Origin: Pictodentalium vernedei
Lineage: Eukaryota; Mollusca; Scaphopoda; Dentaliida; Dentaliidae
NCBI GenBank assembly: GCA_031216915.1
Contig: CM062291.1
Span: forward strand, 32,678,484 to 32,742,483
Length of the DNA: 64,000 nucleotides
Direction of reading: 5' to 3'
Of this stretch, positions 1 through 10,455 are shown one piece after another; position 1 is the stretch's first letter, and each line of letters begins with the position of its first letter. The notes under the pieces are model-generated. The model did no database searches, had not been told where the DNA came from, and worked only from the letters and a program-made list of their open reading frames with translations. The position numbers were made by a program, and so were the translations under genes.

Positions 1-1341
1 TGACAGACACTACTAAGAGCCATAGAATAGAAATCCTTTTGGCTGTAGTACTTGCAGTTGGGTATGCCATAAATACAGTATGAAATAACTGTCCCTCTTT
101 CAATAGTAGAAAGATGGCAAAAAGATTAACTGAGTTGGCACAACTTTTTACAGGGAAAAAAAAATAAAAATTAAAAATAAAATCCTCCCTCCCTCACTGA
201 TTTAAAAAAAAAATTGCCTGAGAACCAATTCGTTTTTTTTATTTGGCCCAATCAGCTATCCAGTTTGGGTTGATAAACTGCTACCAACCTTTTTCAAATA
301 TCCAATAAATTCTTGCCTTCAAGTTAATTTATTTAAACGAATCAGATACTTTCATACGAATGATATATAAAACATGAGGGTACTTTTGCATAATAAGAAT
401 TGGTCAATGGATGAAAAAACCAGAAAATCAAATGTTTAAGTTATTTTTTTTCAAAATTGTGGTTTATTGTCCCTTATCCCTTCACCATTAATAATATTCA
501 AAATAACAAATTTAATTATCACTATATTTCAAAGTGCTATATTTTATTTCAAAACAGACATTTTGCTGTCTCAATTTGCTTCTCACACCAAGTGAACTGA
601 ATGAAATTTATTCGGGGAATCCAAGAATTCCAAAGAATTCATGGGAAAATTTTAGAGGCAAATCCTGGATATCCTGAGAGAGAATAGAAATTTTAGGTGA
701 ATAATTATTCCTTGGAACTGATAACTCCAGGATTTTGTCTGAGTTTTGCATTTCCGATTTCCCAGAAAATCCTAGACTCTTGAGTCAAAATTCCTTATTT
801 TCAGGAGAAACCAGGAAAGGCCATCTGCATTCGTACTGGGGTTCTGGAATTTCCCAGAATTCAGTAATGTGCTATTGAATAAGTTACATGTGAAATTACT
901 GATTTTGTAAATTCTGGTTTGTCAGATAGCTATGGAATTTTTTCATGAAATTAATCTATTGGAGGAGACAATGTTAAGTAAATGTCTTGCCCTCATTGGC
1001 AAGTTTAAAATTTTATGACAATGCACGTTACATTTTGGGAAACAGTAATGTTATAATTAGTATTTAATGTTTTAGCTGTTAATTTGTAACAATAATCTGC
1101 ATGGCCTAATGGATTTTAACATGTGTGAATGTTAAATCTAAAACAATCTGATTATTCCGGATCTTTGTTTTTTCCACTGAAGGCACAGAATGGTTTCATC
1201 AACACAGTCGAGCTCACAAGACACTAGTTTAATTCCATAAGGAATCCAATGCCTTTATCCACTTTTCATGAAGTTTGGGTGCAGACTTAACACAAATTCT
1301 GACAACAGAAAATTACTAAGATTCACCATTGAATAAAAAGA
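1..1341. other. AT-rich non-coding stretch
   Basis: I see no gene here. The stretch is AT-rich with short poly-A runs (150-210). Between 600 and 860 short GAATTCC / CCAGAATTC / CCAGGA-type words recur, suggesting an old decayed repeat. It may be intron or flank of the minus-strand host gene further right, but I could not identify a further exon. Confidence 0.4.
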
Positions 1342-1396
1342 AAATTAAAATTTTTTAGTAAATTTTGTTTCTTAACATACCTACCACAATTGTTTA
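1342..1396 (-). repeat. DIRS 3' terminal extension
   Basis: 55 bp identical in reverse complement to 1855-1909. It corresponds to the short extension that DIRS elements carry outside the right-hand terminal repeat, and it marks 1342 as the likely 3' end. Confidence 0.75.
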
Positions 1397-1441
1397 CAGT
1401 TGGCTGTAACGTAAGTGCAAGCCGTACTTCGGAACTAACTC
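1386..1441 (+). repeat. Partial duplicate of DIRS terminal repeat
   Basis: 56 bp that match 1549-1604 with one difference. This looks like the start of the normal 3' terminal repeat. It is cut off after 1441, where sequence matching the opposite flank begins. Confidence 0.8.
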
Positions 1442-1451
1442 CGACTAACTA

Positions 1452-1530
1452 ATAGTAGAATAGGTATAAATATTGTTTAACACTATCCCAACATTGTTTA
1501 ACCCTTTCACTATGTATATCTTGCTGGCAG
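1452..1530 (+). repeat. Inverted copy of the opposite flank
   Basis: 79 bp equal to the reverse complement of 7979-8057, which lies outside the element's 5' end. Together with 1531-1773 this makes a continuous 322-bp inverted repeat (1452-1773 against 7736-8057). Confidence 0.85.
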
Positions 1531-1773
1531 TTTCTTTTCAACCTACTCACAATTGTTTACAATTGGCTGTAACGTAAGTGCAAGCCGTACTTCGGAACTA
1601 ACTCAAGCTTTTAGAGAACTTTTCCAAACAAGTTGGAAAAGTAATAGAGTGCAAAAGCATGAAAAAGATCGAAAAAAGGGTCGAGCGAGACCAGCGCTCG
1701 AAATTACAGGTACTCTCTCTGCACACCTCTTGCATTTACCGAGCGCATGCACAACAACTGTGACGTCAATTCC
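1531..1773 (+). repeat. DIRS 3' inverted terminal repeat, inner copy
   Basis: Inverted partner of 7736-7978. Homology stops just after the TGACGTCAATTCC at 1761-1773. An open frame running through it is an accident of the repeat, since the same peptide appears on the opposite strand at the other end. Confidence 0.88.
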
Positions 1774-1854
1774 GTATTTCCGCCAACAAGAAGTTTGTGA
1801 TTTAGCGGGGAGGCATCGATATCAAAGATATCTCCAAGGAGGGTGGGCCTCCGT

Positions 1855-1945
1855 TAAACAATTGTGGTAGGTATGTTAAGAAACAAAATTTACTAAAAAA
1901 TTTTAATTTCTTTTCAACCTACTCACAATTGTTTACAATTGGCTG
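1855..1945 (-). repeat. DIRS internal complementary region (ICR)
   Basis: Two adjoining parts. 1855-1909 is an exact 55-bp reverse complement of 1342-1396, the outermost 3' end. 1907-1945 is a 39-bp direct copy of 1531-1569, and so is complementary to the outermost 5' end at 7940-7978. In DIRS1 such a region aligns both ends of a linear intermediate for circularisation. It lies just beyond the recombinase stop, as in the type element. Confidence 0.87.
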
Positions 1946-2090
1946 AATAAACAACAGGAGGAGGTGAATCACATAACCAATACCAGCAAGAGCAAGGAGG
2001 GCAGAGAACAATAGTGAAAACCTGTAATGAAGATAGAGAGAACGCAACTGAAAAGAACAAGGCTGAGCAAAGCACAACCTCGATAACTAT

Positions 2091-3230
2091 TTAACAAGGG
2101 TGCACAACAGCCTGAGTAGCAACGAGAGGGCCTAAAGAATAAAGGTCCTCAGACTGCTGCTGTAGGTGGCGGAGATAAAAGGAGGAGAAGGTAGAAGCAT
2201 TCCTCCAGTAAGCCGCATTCATAACATCCCGGAGCGAAACAGAATTGGAGAACGCCCAGGATGTAGAAATGACACAAACCTCATGAGCATTAAACCGGTT
2301 CGAAACAAGATCCGAAGCAGACAAGTGGGAATAAGCTAACTTGATTGCAAGACAGATCCACCTGGAAATAGAATGGGAAGAGATAGACTGCCTCTTAGGA
2401 ATGAGAGACAGAAAGAATCTCTTCCGACCCCTCCTAATGAACTGAGTGCGAGTAATGTAAGTCTTGATCGCACGAACAGGACAAAGAAGAGGTCTCCGAC
2501 CATCGACAGCGGGGAGAGCCCGAATGCAAATGGGAGGAGGTACCGAATCAGGAAGTTGATTCTTAGCCAGAAAAGAGCAATCAGTAGTGAAGGTGACACT
2601 GTTAGCCTCATTTCTGAAGAAAGCAGAATCAACAGATAGCGCATGAAGCTCACTGACTCGTCGAACAGAAGCAAACGCTAGAAGGAAAGCTGTCTTATAG
2701 GTGAGAAAATGCATATCGGTTGTAGATAAAGGCTCGAATGGCACCCCCTCCAAACAGTGCAACACCCATGCCAAGTTCCACTTCAGTGTAAGACGCAAAA
2801 CTCGAGGCCTCTTCAAAGAAAAGTGCCAAATGAGTTTGGAGAGAAAAAGATTACAACCGATGCACTGCTTTCCCACATAAGAGAAAGTATCAGACAGCAT
2901 AGACCGATAGCCCTTAATCGTAATAGGCTGGAGGTCCTTGGAGTCAAAAAGATATACCAGAAAATCTGCAATTTGAGCGACTGACGGATCACGGTAATTC
3001 ACATTGTGATCTGTACAACCGCGGCAGAAAACCTTCCACTTCGCAGCATAAGTCATGCCCGTGGAATGTCGTCGCGATGCAGAAATGCACTCCACTGATC
3101 GCCTCAAAAAACCTCTACGTCGGAGACTGGACCTGATAAAAGACAGGCGTGAAGGGACAGGCTTGCCAGGTTGTTGTGATGCTTCCTGGGACGACCCTGG
3201 GAAAGAAGATTGCGACGTAGAGGTAGACAA
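2091..3230 (-). pseudogene. DIRS tyrosine recombinase, catalytic residue replaced
   Basis: About 379 residues; the frame opens after TGA and has no ATG until residue 59 (3056), so the N-terminus probably relies on the overlapping pol frame. The core catalytic pattern is visible: Arg in SVRRVSEL (190-191), His316 in AHEVC, and the nucleophile Tyr352 in SSFYLRHL. The family motif is HxxR, but here position 319 is Cys (TGT at 2276-2274). One CpG-type transition from an Arg codon would explain it. This enzyme would normally integrate a circular DNA copy by site-specific-like recombination. The missing second Arg should abolish activity. Confidence 0.9.
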
Positions 3231-3700
3231 ATCGGTCGATCAGCCAACAGAGGCCGCAGCAGATTGATCCACACCCTCTGTGGAGACAGGGGTGCGATCA
3301 GAATGATCCTGCAACTGCAAGCACGAATCTTCGCTAATACTTGAGGAAGAATCGGTGCAGAAGGAAAGGCACAGCCGATCCAACCTGTCCAGTCCAGAGA
3401 CAGAGCGTCTACTGCAAATGCCAGAGGATCTGGACAAGGGGAGACAAAGGTCTCTACCTGATGATTCCAGCGAGTAGTGAAAAGGTCGACCTGAGGACGG
3501 CCCCACTGCTCGCAAATCACCTGAAACACCGACCGATGTAGCATCCATTTGGTTGGAAGGACACTGTCACGTCGGGACAGGGAGTCAGCTAGGATGTTGA
3601 GACACCCGGGAATGTGTCGAATGGAAACCCGAGCGTTCACATCCCGTGCCAACAGAAGAAGATCCCGAGACAGCCGATCCATGGGAATCGAATGTGTGCT
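3104..3700 (-). pseudogene. DIRS RNase H end and conserved pol C-terminal region
   Basis: Opens with HIPGCLNILADSLSR, the usual DIRS RNase H end with the last catalytic Asp. It is followed by a conserved block (W.L....F..I...WG.P.VDLF.TR.N....FVSP.PDP.A.AVDALS..W) that DIRS pol proteins carry between RNase H and the recombinase. It overlaps the recombinase frame by 127 bp (3104-3230). I see no separate methyltransferase frame. Confidence 0.85.
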
Positions 3701-4280
3701 CTTTGATTCCGTATGTAGGCCACTACTGTCGAATTGTCCGAAAGAAGTAGGACAATATGGTCCGACAGATGAGGGATCCAAAGCCAAAAACTCAACAGAA
3801 GAGCAAGGAGCTCCTTCTGGTTGATATGAAGGCCCACCTGCTCGCTGTTCCACTCGCCATGAGTAGACAGACCGAAAGGATCTAACGTCGCACCCCAGCC
3901 CCGATCGCTGGCATCCGCAGTAAGGATGCGATCGGCCAAAGGAAGATCCAATGGATCACCCTGTGTCAGCCAGGGAATATCAGCCCAAGGGTGGAGGTGA
4001 CAAAGCAGAGACCGAGGAATAGTGAGTTCCAGGTCCAGCGGATCTTCATTCGGACGCCAATGATCCAACAGGAAGTGTTGGAGAGGTCGGACAAACAAGC
4101 GACCGAGCGGAATGAGATCTGTCACCGAACCGCAAAGGCCCAGCATCCGAAGGAAAGTCCTGGCCGAGACCGAGGAAGATTGTTGAAGCAGGTTCCGAGT
4201 CGAGGCAGAAAGAATCGTCGCCTGAGCATGGGGGACCGGCACTACATTGTGAAGAGTGTCGAAATCCATCCCCAAAGACG
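3690..4280 (-). pseudogene. DIRS connection domain and RNase H (N-terminal part)
   Basis: Continues the polymerase after the frameshift near 4270. After a connection region come the RNase H motifs: TADAS (first Asp), NQKEL (Glu) and LLSDNSTVVAYI (second Asp). These metal-binding residues are present. About ten residues later the frame runs out near 3700, and the homologous reading continues in the frame of the next entry. In the element, RNase H removes the RNA strand during cDNA synthesis. Confidence 0.85.
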
Positions 4281-5270
4281 GAATCGCTGAGAAGGAAGGA
4301 GATCCGACTTCTCGTGACTGACTCTGAAACCCAGAGACGCTAGCAGGCAAAGAAACTGCAAGACATCTAACTCCAGAACAGCAGCATCGTGGTGCCGTTG
4401 GATGTCGTCCAGGTAGGCTGACGAAGTCACAGCCGACTGAGTGTGGTGGAAAGCAAGCACATGTGACATCAGTCGTGTGAAGGCCCAAGGAGCCAGGTTC
4501 AAACCGAACGGGAGAGCTCTGAATTGATAGACTCGATCCCGAAACGAGAACCGAAGGTATTTCCGTGACGCCAGATGAATGGGTACATGGAAGTAGGCAT
4601 CCTTCAGGTCGATACTGGCAGCAAAGTCGCCCTGATGAACTGAACCTCGAACCGACCGGAAAGTCTCCATACTGAAACGAGGAGCTGTAATGTACTCATT
4701 CAGGACACTCAGATCGATGAAAGGACGAAATTGGCCATTTTTCTTCGGCACCAAGAAAAGTCTTGAGTAAAACCCCAATGAAAGGGTGTTCCTGACCACC
4801 TCGATCGCCCCTTTGGAGAGGAGATTGTCGATATCCAGCACCAGAAGGTCCCGACACAGAGAATCGGAAGGGACCTGAGTCGGGAGGGGCACCCGAGATA
4901 AACTGGGGTGCTGATGGAAGGACAGTCGCAGACCGGATTGAATGACGTCGAGGACCCAAGGGTCCGACGTTATCTCTGTCCAACGGTAGTAAAACAGCGA
5001 CAGCCTTCCCCCGACTGGAGGCGAATCGAGGTGAGAACCTTCACATGCGGCCTCGACGAGGCCCCCGAGAGGAGAAACCACCTCGGGAAGTGACAGAGTC
5101 CTGAGACTTTCCTGCCTGAGGCTGCCAACGAGTCTGGCCAAGTCGGCGCTTCTTATGTGCAGAAGGAGCAGACGGAGCTGAAGACGTAGCCGACGGAGCC
5201 GACGAGGCAGACGCAGCAGCACGCTTGGTGGGCCTGGAATGACCACCACCCGCAGCAGTAGGTTGGTCAA
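4242..5270 (-). pseudogene. DIRS reverse transcriptase
   Basis: The reverse-transcriptase domain starts at about residue 87 with the DIRS-typical GGRL...W..I..D.WVL block. It continues with LVPKKNG (about 174), SIDLKDAYFHV (219-229, first catalytic Asp), LPFGLN (253) and the YLDD active-site box (286-289). The first 80 residues overlap gag and are Leu/Arg-rich; the frame opens without ATG, suggesting translation by frameshift or a joint polyprotein. The frame is lost near 4270 in a T/G run, where the downstream connection domain continues in another frame. Both active-site aspartate clusters are intact, but the break means that no complete polymerase-RNase H protein can be made. Confidence 0.9.
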
Positions 5271-6333
5271 TCTGTCGCAGCAAAAACTGGTCCTTCAAAT
5301 GATGAAGAACTTCGCCACGAACAGCTTCCACGGAACCATGGAACAACTGAGGTCCTACCAAAGAGGCAGACCTCAGAACAGCCAGTTGCTCAGAAGGAAG
5401 GGATGGAGAAGAATCCAACACCGCATCCCCGTGTGCCAGCTCCAAATTAGCCGTGTTACAGGCGTAAGCGTGTGTCAAGTTCATAAGAGCCCTTGACAAA
5501 ATGCGAAAAGGCGCCTGAGCGTCATCAAACTCCCCTGGTGGAAAATATTCAGCCAGAGCAGCGACGACATGGTCCACGAGAGATAACATGCCCAGCATCT
5601 GTCGGGACAGGCCCACCACAGATTCAACTACCGACATCGGGAGAACTGCCAACTTAGGCTTAGTTAACCCGAGGGAAGAAGAATCCTCATTCACAGTGGT
5701 CATCCCTTGGAAGACTGGTGGAGAGACGGAATCATAAACACGAAACTGCGATGGAGGCAGAAAAGCATCAGCTCTAGAAAAGAAAGAACCCTTGAGGGCC
5801 TTAGAACGCATTTTGGCGTCTAAGCCCTGGAAGGACTCAACAATCTGAGCCGATTGCAGAGGATGCAAAGCCCCGGAGCTAGAAGGCTCAACAGGGTTAT
5901 GACGCTCCACAGTGGACCGTGGCCGGACGGTCACAGATGGCTGGTCTGAAGGTTGGACGTCCGGCAATAAGCCGAAGACGAAATCCAAAGCCTGCCCCAA
6001 GACTGACGAGGGGGGCCCATCACCTTCCAGATAATCATCATCCTCCGTAGCAGAGGAGACGTAGCCCAACTCGGGCTGACCAGCAGAAACCTCCTGGGAA
6101 GACGGAGCAGTATCCAAGGGGCCAGGCGAGACATCTCGGCGACTGACCAAAGGAGGTTGTGCCTCAGAAGGCACAGGGAGGCCAACTTGAGGGTTGCCAG
6201 AAAGCAACCGGGTGAGCGCCAAAACGGCCTGACGCAGGTCACCCTGAGAATCCGTCACAGCAGCATCGCCCGACGGAGTGTCCTCCCAATGGACCCTTCT
6301 AGTAGAAGAACCCAAATCCTCAGAAGAGACCGA
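5041..6333 (-). pseudogene. DIRS gag-like protein, C-terminal part
   Basis: Open frame continuing gag after the frameshift near 6330; it has no ATG of its own and opens after a TAG at 6336-6334. About 430 residues. The middle holds the conserved stretch around SKALKGSFFSRADAFLPP. The end is basic and Gly/Arg-rich (KKRRLG, then RGG-like motifs), fitting RNA binding. It overlaps the reverse-transcriptase frame by about 230 bp (5041-5270), a layout usual in DIRS elements. Confidence 0.75.
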
Positions 6334-7456
6334 CTACGAAACGTAGATCAGCAGACAGAATAGGGATACAGTGAGAAGACACCGGAGGATAGTCCCGCTT
6401 GTGACGCCCAGGGGCCATCACTGACCTCTGCGAAACAGAAGGTCCTGCCTGCAAATCCTCGAAAGAGACCGACGGCGCACGTCGATCGGTAGCTGGACCT
6501 AGGACACGGTGAGAAGACACCGGAGGATTGTCCCAAGAATGACAGGAACCTGTCATTGGCCTCTGTGCGGCAGACGGCCCCAACTGCCCATCCTCTGAGA
6601 CCGACGGCAAGCATTGATCGACACCCAGACTCGGAACACAGTGAGGAATATCCGGAGGAACAGGGGCTGTCACTGACCGCTGCCGAACAGCAGGCCCTGG
6701 ATGCCAATGTCCCAACACCATCCTGCTAGGCGGCACACTAGCAGGGGAAGGAGGAACAATAAACGATTCACTCGAGGGACTAGGAATCGATGCCGAAGCG
6801 ACCGACCGACTCAACCGACTAGGAGCAAACCTAGCCAGTTGAGACGGAGCAGACAGCAAATCCGCACAGCCCCGCTGCGAGGCTAGGGGAGGCTGAGAGC
6901 ACACAGACACACCAGCAGATACAGCCTCGGTCCCCCGAGACTGTAGACCATCCCCAGAGGAGATGGAAGAGCCACCATCAGACAGAATAGGATCTGTAGT
7001 AACAACTTCCTCAGCAACTGTCGACGGCGTAGGAGGCAGATCGGAGAGGGTCACCGAGCTGACCTCGGAGAAGCTCTCTACAAAAACAGACGCCTCAAGA
7101 GTGACATCAGAAGACAAAGAGACCACGGTCTCCACGTCAGGTATCACTGAACTAGCACCGTCAACAGTTGCAGAGGAACTCGCCACAGAAGACAGATCAG
7201 AATCCTGTGTGACAGAGTCACCACGTGCACCAGTAAAAAAGTCTGCTATGGCACGGCTACCCTTACCCCGAGATAGCGGGGTTCTAGCTCTGGATAGAAC
7301 CATCTTGTTAACAGAAGCCCAGAATTTAGAGGACCAAACCCCACAAATACCACATGATTGGGCCTGAGTGCAATTGTTGCAAGTGACACATGTGGAATGA
7401 GAGTCGTCCACATGCTTCACTTGCAAGCAAGAGGTACAAGGAATAGTCTTTGGCAT
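6320..7456 (-). pseudogene. DIRS gag-like protein, N-terminal part (frameshifted)
   Basis: I chose the ATG at 7456 because the Cys/His block follows at once, although the frame is open further upstream. The N-terminus has a CTSC...HSTC-type series of CxxC pairs ending in CGIC, a zinc-knuckle-like block common at the start of DIRS gag proteins. The rest is Ser/Pro-rich and contains degenerate repeats of a module with the words PSVS-EDL and QRSV. The frame stops at 6320, but a module-like SVSSEDL continues in the neighbouring frame. A one-base frameshift near 6330 has therefore probably cut one gag gene in two. Family assignment is firm from context, and the molecular function is inferred. Confidence 0.75.
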
Positions 7457-7735
7457 TATATGAATGAAAATGGAATCAAGCTTCCCGCCGACAGAAAACA
7501 GCACAAAGGTCGTGTTCACACGTGGGGGAAAAACAAGATTAAGTGTGAAGAAACAAGCAATAATGATAAAAAATAACATTAATCAAAAACAATTTTGGAC
7601 AGCTTGATAAAAGGATACAATCCACTTGCACACAATGAAATGCAGATCACATAGAATAAGTTGTTCACAAAGAATTACAACAAAGTAGCACGAGTCACAA
7701 AAATTTCCGACCATGTACAAATGGTGGAAATAAAA

Positions 7736-7978
7736 GGAATTGACGTCACGGTTGTTGTTCATGCGCTCGGTAAATGCAAGAGGTGTGCAGAGAGAGTACC
7801 TGTAATTTCGAGCGCTGGTCTCGCTCGACCCTTTTTTCGATCTTTTTCGTGCTTTTGCACTCTATTACTTTTCCAACTTGTTTGGAAAAGTTCTCTAAAA
7901 GCTTGAGTTAGTTCCGAAGTACGGCTTGCACTTACGTTACAGCCAATTGTAAACAATTGTGAGTAGGTTGAAAAGAAA
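7736..7978 (-). repeat. DIRS 5' inverted terminal repeat
   Basis: 243 bp that match 1531-1773 in reverse complement with few differences. Its outermost 39 bp (7940-7978) recur at 1531-1569 and at 1907-1945 in opposite orientation. That defines 7978 as the probable 5' end of the element. Confidence 0.88.
7741..7748. promoter_or_regulatory. CRE-like palindrome in the DIRS terminal repeats
   Basis: TGACGTCA, the full cAMP-response-element palindrome, is kept at the inner edge of both terminal repeats (1761-1768 and 7741-7748). A promoter role in the 5' repeat is inference. Confidence 0.4.
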
Positions 7979-8057
7979 CTGCCAGCAAGATATACATAGT
8001 GAAAGGGTTAAACAATGTTGGGATAGTGTTAAACAATATTTATACCTATTCTACTAT

Positions 8058-8560
8058 ATTTAAAAAGCCTATAATGTAAATTTTAGCTTTACACACCAAC
8101 CATGGTGAACCTGCCAGCAATGAGGTTTCAATAGTTAAAATTTACCCCTACAGTCCAACTACATCCAAGTTGACCTTTGGTGACCTCGTCAAGACTGCAA
8201 ACTTGTCTAATTTTATCGCTCACCGCCTCGCAAAGAGTGAAATGAAAGCGGCAATTATTTATTACATTTTAAATGAATTTACCTCAGAAGATACCGCAAA
8301 TTAACAAACATGCGTTGTCTCAAGTCAATAAAGCATCCATAACTCGAAATAGTATGTTATTATGTTATTAGAATGAAAATGGCCCCATGATTTATGTGTT
8401 TCTTTTTCCATTTGGTTTTGGTGATAAAATTGACAGTGGAAGTACCGCCCGCCGGTGCTCATGTAAACAAAAACAGATTCACACGTACGTAAGTCTGCTG
8501 CTCAGTAAAATCAAGAAAAAATAATAGCCAATCTTAATAATCTTGACAATCATGGTATAA
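8058..8560. other. Non-coding flank of DIRS element
   Basis: No gene or clear repeat apart from the inverted flank described at 1452-1530. AT-rich. Confidence 0.4.
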
Positions 8561-8564
8561 ATAA

Positions 8565-8706
8565 AATATACCCAAAGTAGCTTGGTGTAAGAAATGTTCA
8601 CCACACATGGTGAAGTGGTGTTAACCGCACGCCAAAGGCTTGCGGTTAACACCACTCCACCATGAGTGGTGAACATTTGGTACACCAAGCTTCTGTGGGT
8701 ATATTC
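8565..8706. repeat. Foldback (MITE-like) palindrome
   Basis: Two arms of about 62 bp with a short centre. The left arm includes AGCTTGGTGTA, ATGTTCACCAC and GTGGTGTTAACCGCA, and the right arm carries the complement in reverse order (TGCGGTTAACACCAC, GGTGAACAT, TACACCAAGCT). Confidence 0.75.
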
Positions 8707-8784
8707 TATATATAATTGAAATATAAAAGGTTTCAAGACATGGGATTTAAACTAATTGAGCTAAACATAAACCTTTACAAATAG

Positions 8785-8835
8785 GACATGGATGGATGAA
8801 TGAATGGATGAACAGATGGATGGATGGATGAATAA
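8785..8835. repeat. (GGAT)n-type simple repeat
   Basis: About 50 bp of GGAT/GAAT tetranucleotides. Confidence 0.8.
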
Positions 8836-8999
8836 AAGTCCTTCAACTTTCTGTTGGAGTGCTATGGGTTATGCTCATAAAAAATAGAGGATATCTACAC
8901 TGTTTTATTGAATATCGGGAATTATCCCATGAGTCTCGATCTGAAAGTTTTATTTTTCACGAGCACTTGCGATATCCATCGACTCGATGGATATTATTA

Positions 9000-9094
9000 G
9001 TTACCCTGTGTCTGATCACGTGGTACGGCCGAATGGGATACGGCTGGCTTCGGGTAGGTAAAAACCTGTACCACGTGATCAGACACGGGGTAAC
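9000..9094. repeat. Hairpin with TGATCACGTGGTAC arms
   Basis: The arm 9000-9026 is an almost perfect complement of 9068-9094 (one mismatch), around a 41-base loop. Each arm holds CACGTG and TGATCA. Confidence 0.8.
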
Positions 9095-9264
9095 GAATTT
9101 ATCTATTGACTTTCCGTTTTAGAAGTACAAATCTATTTCATGTGTGAACACACACAGCATGAGATCTTTTATCTTCCACTGTTGAGCCATACAGGTTTCT
9201 GTGGAATTTTTGTGCAAAAGAGTTTTTGTGAAAATATGCCGATATGACTAGTATAAAAAATTAT

Positions 9265-9375
9265 TGAATTTCTTTTTTGTCTCAAAAACATAGCTTATGA
9301 ACCCCACATTGGAGGGTACTCGACAAGCTCATTCCAATAAGGGGTCATGAGCTATATTTTGGAGATGAAAAATTA
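9265..9375. repeat. Relic of TTAA MITE family A
   Basis: A diverged copy of the palindromic centre: GTCTCAAAAACATAGCTTATG on one side, GGGGTCATGAGCTATATTTT on the other. Confidence 0.6.
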
Positions 9376-9683
9376 AAATATAATACATGTACACTGTAAA
9401 ACTGGAATGACGCATCTTCTGCGGGGTATGGACAATTTGTAGATTTCGGAACGAGGCTTCCACTGGGTATGGGAAATTTGTCAGTGGCTGGGCGGATGTA
9501 TCGTGGGTTTCAATGAATATGGTCTCATACCACGTATCTATCAACCAATCAAATCAAAAAATTCACTTTAGTCAATAGATAATGAGAAATATCTTTTTGA
9601 TAATTTGCGATAATTCACAGGCTAGCATATAATAAATGATACATATTTTGAAAATCATTCCAGACAAAAACGTGATATTTTAC

Positions 9684-10154
9684 CTGTACTGTAATTGTTT
9701 TCAAGTTGATCGTGAACAATCTGTGCATCAAGAGTAGTTGAAACTTGGATGTTCTGTGAACATGCTTTCGTCATCTCATTGAGCTTAGGAGAGGACACAA
9801 CAGCAGATTCAACATCATGAAGTGTTTTTACAGTCTCCTCAGATAGCACTGTCTCTTTAAACACTATTTCTTCATCACCATCTGATGGTTGCTGTTTTTC
9901 ATGCCCATCTAGAGTAACATGATCTTCAGTGAATGTATTAGATATAGATGCTAATGCATCAATGTCTTTTCTACATATAAATGGCTGTGTTAAAGCAGAA
10001 CTACTCACTTGACTGTGATTGCTCATTTCCATGTTTATTTGTTGTATATTTGAATTTTGAAGGTTGCCTGTGTCACAGTTATCCTCTGTTATTTCCACCA
10101 ACTTTAAAGAAGCACCATCTTGCTCATACTGGACTGATGGTTCTGTTTTATTGG
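9684..10154 (-). CDS. Host gene exon 4 (unrecognised protein)
   Basis: Internal exon of 471 bp (157 codons). The acceptor ends TTCTTGTTACAG just before 10154 and the donor is ACAG|GTAAAATA after 9684. Phase in is 1, matching the phase-1 end of the exon at 12734-13125, and phase out is also 1. The encoded stretch is acidic, Ser/Thr/Gln-rich and lacks any domain I recognise (for example SDGDEEIVF and EETVKTLHDVE). It reads as an intrinsically disordered region. The 72-bp repeats at 10157-10445 begin directly at its acceptor. The next exon should lie at lower coordinates; I could not find it, and the DIRS element may sit in that intron. Confidence 0.65.
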
Positions 10155-10156
10155 CT

Positions 10157-10445
10157 GTAACAAGAATAATGTTCTTATAGCACAAATATAAAACCAGATA
10201 AGTGCTCATACAGGCTTGTTGGTTCTGTTTTAAGGACAGTAATGTTATTTTAACACAAAAAGAAAACCAGATATTTCTCATACAGGCTTGCTTGTTCTGT
10301 TTTAAGGACAGTAATGTTCTTTTAATACAAAAAGAAAACTAGATATTTCTCATACAGGCTTGCTGGTTCTCTGTAATGACAGTAATGTTCTTTCAACACA
10401 AAAAGAAAACTAGATATTTCTCATACAGGCTTGGTTGTTCTGCAT
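10157..10445. repeat. 72-bp tandem repeat next to the exon 4 acceptor
   Basis: Four units with CATACAGGCTTG at 10207, 10279, 10351 and 10422. The first unit contains the splice acceptor region, and later units retain a related AAAACAGAAC word. The pattern resumes at 10902-10960 after the nested MITEs. Confidence 0.8.
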
Positions 10446-10455
10446 TAACTCTTAA

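Larger units (their letters stand above)
1342..7978 (-). mobile_element. DIRS-like tyrosine-recombinase retrotransposon
   Basis: Full-length but decayed element read on the minus strand. Gene order is gag, reverse transcriptase, RNase H, tyrosine recombinase. It has no LTRs. It has inverted terminal repeats (7736-7978 at its 5' end; 1531-1773 plus a partial outer copy at its 3' end) and an internal complementary region at 1855-1945 whose two halves are complementary to the two outermost ends. This is the classical DIRS1 plan, in which the internal region bridges the termini during circle formation. The pol order, the YLDD box and a tyrosine recombinase instead of a DDE integrase all agree. 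No target duplication is visible, as expected for this class. At least three frameshifts (near 6330, 4270 and 3700) and a substituted recombinase residue make it inactive. Confidence 0.9.

Noticed and set aside
1553-1870. 105-codon open frame on the plus strand
   Set aside because: It lies in the DIRS terminal repeat, and the same peptide appears inverted at 7956-7759.
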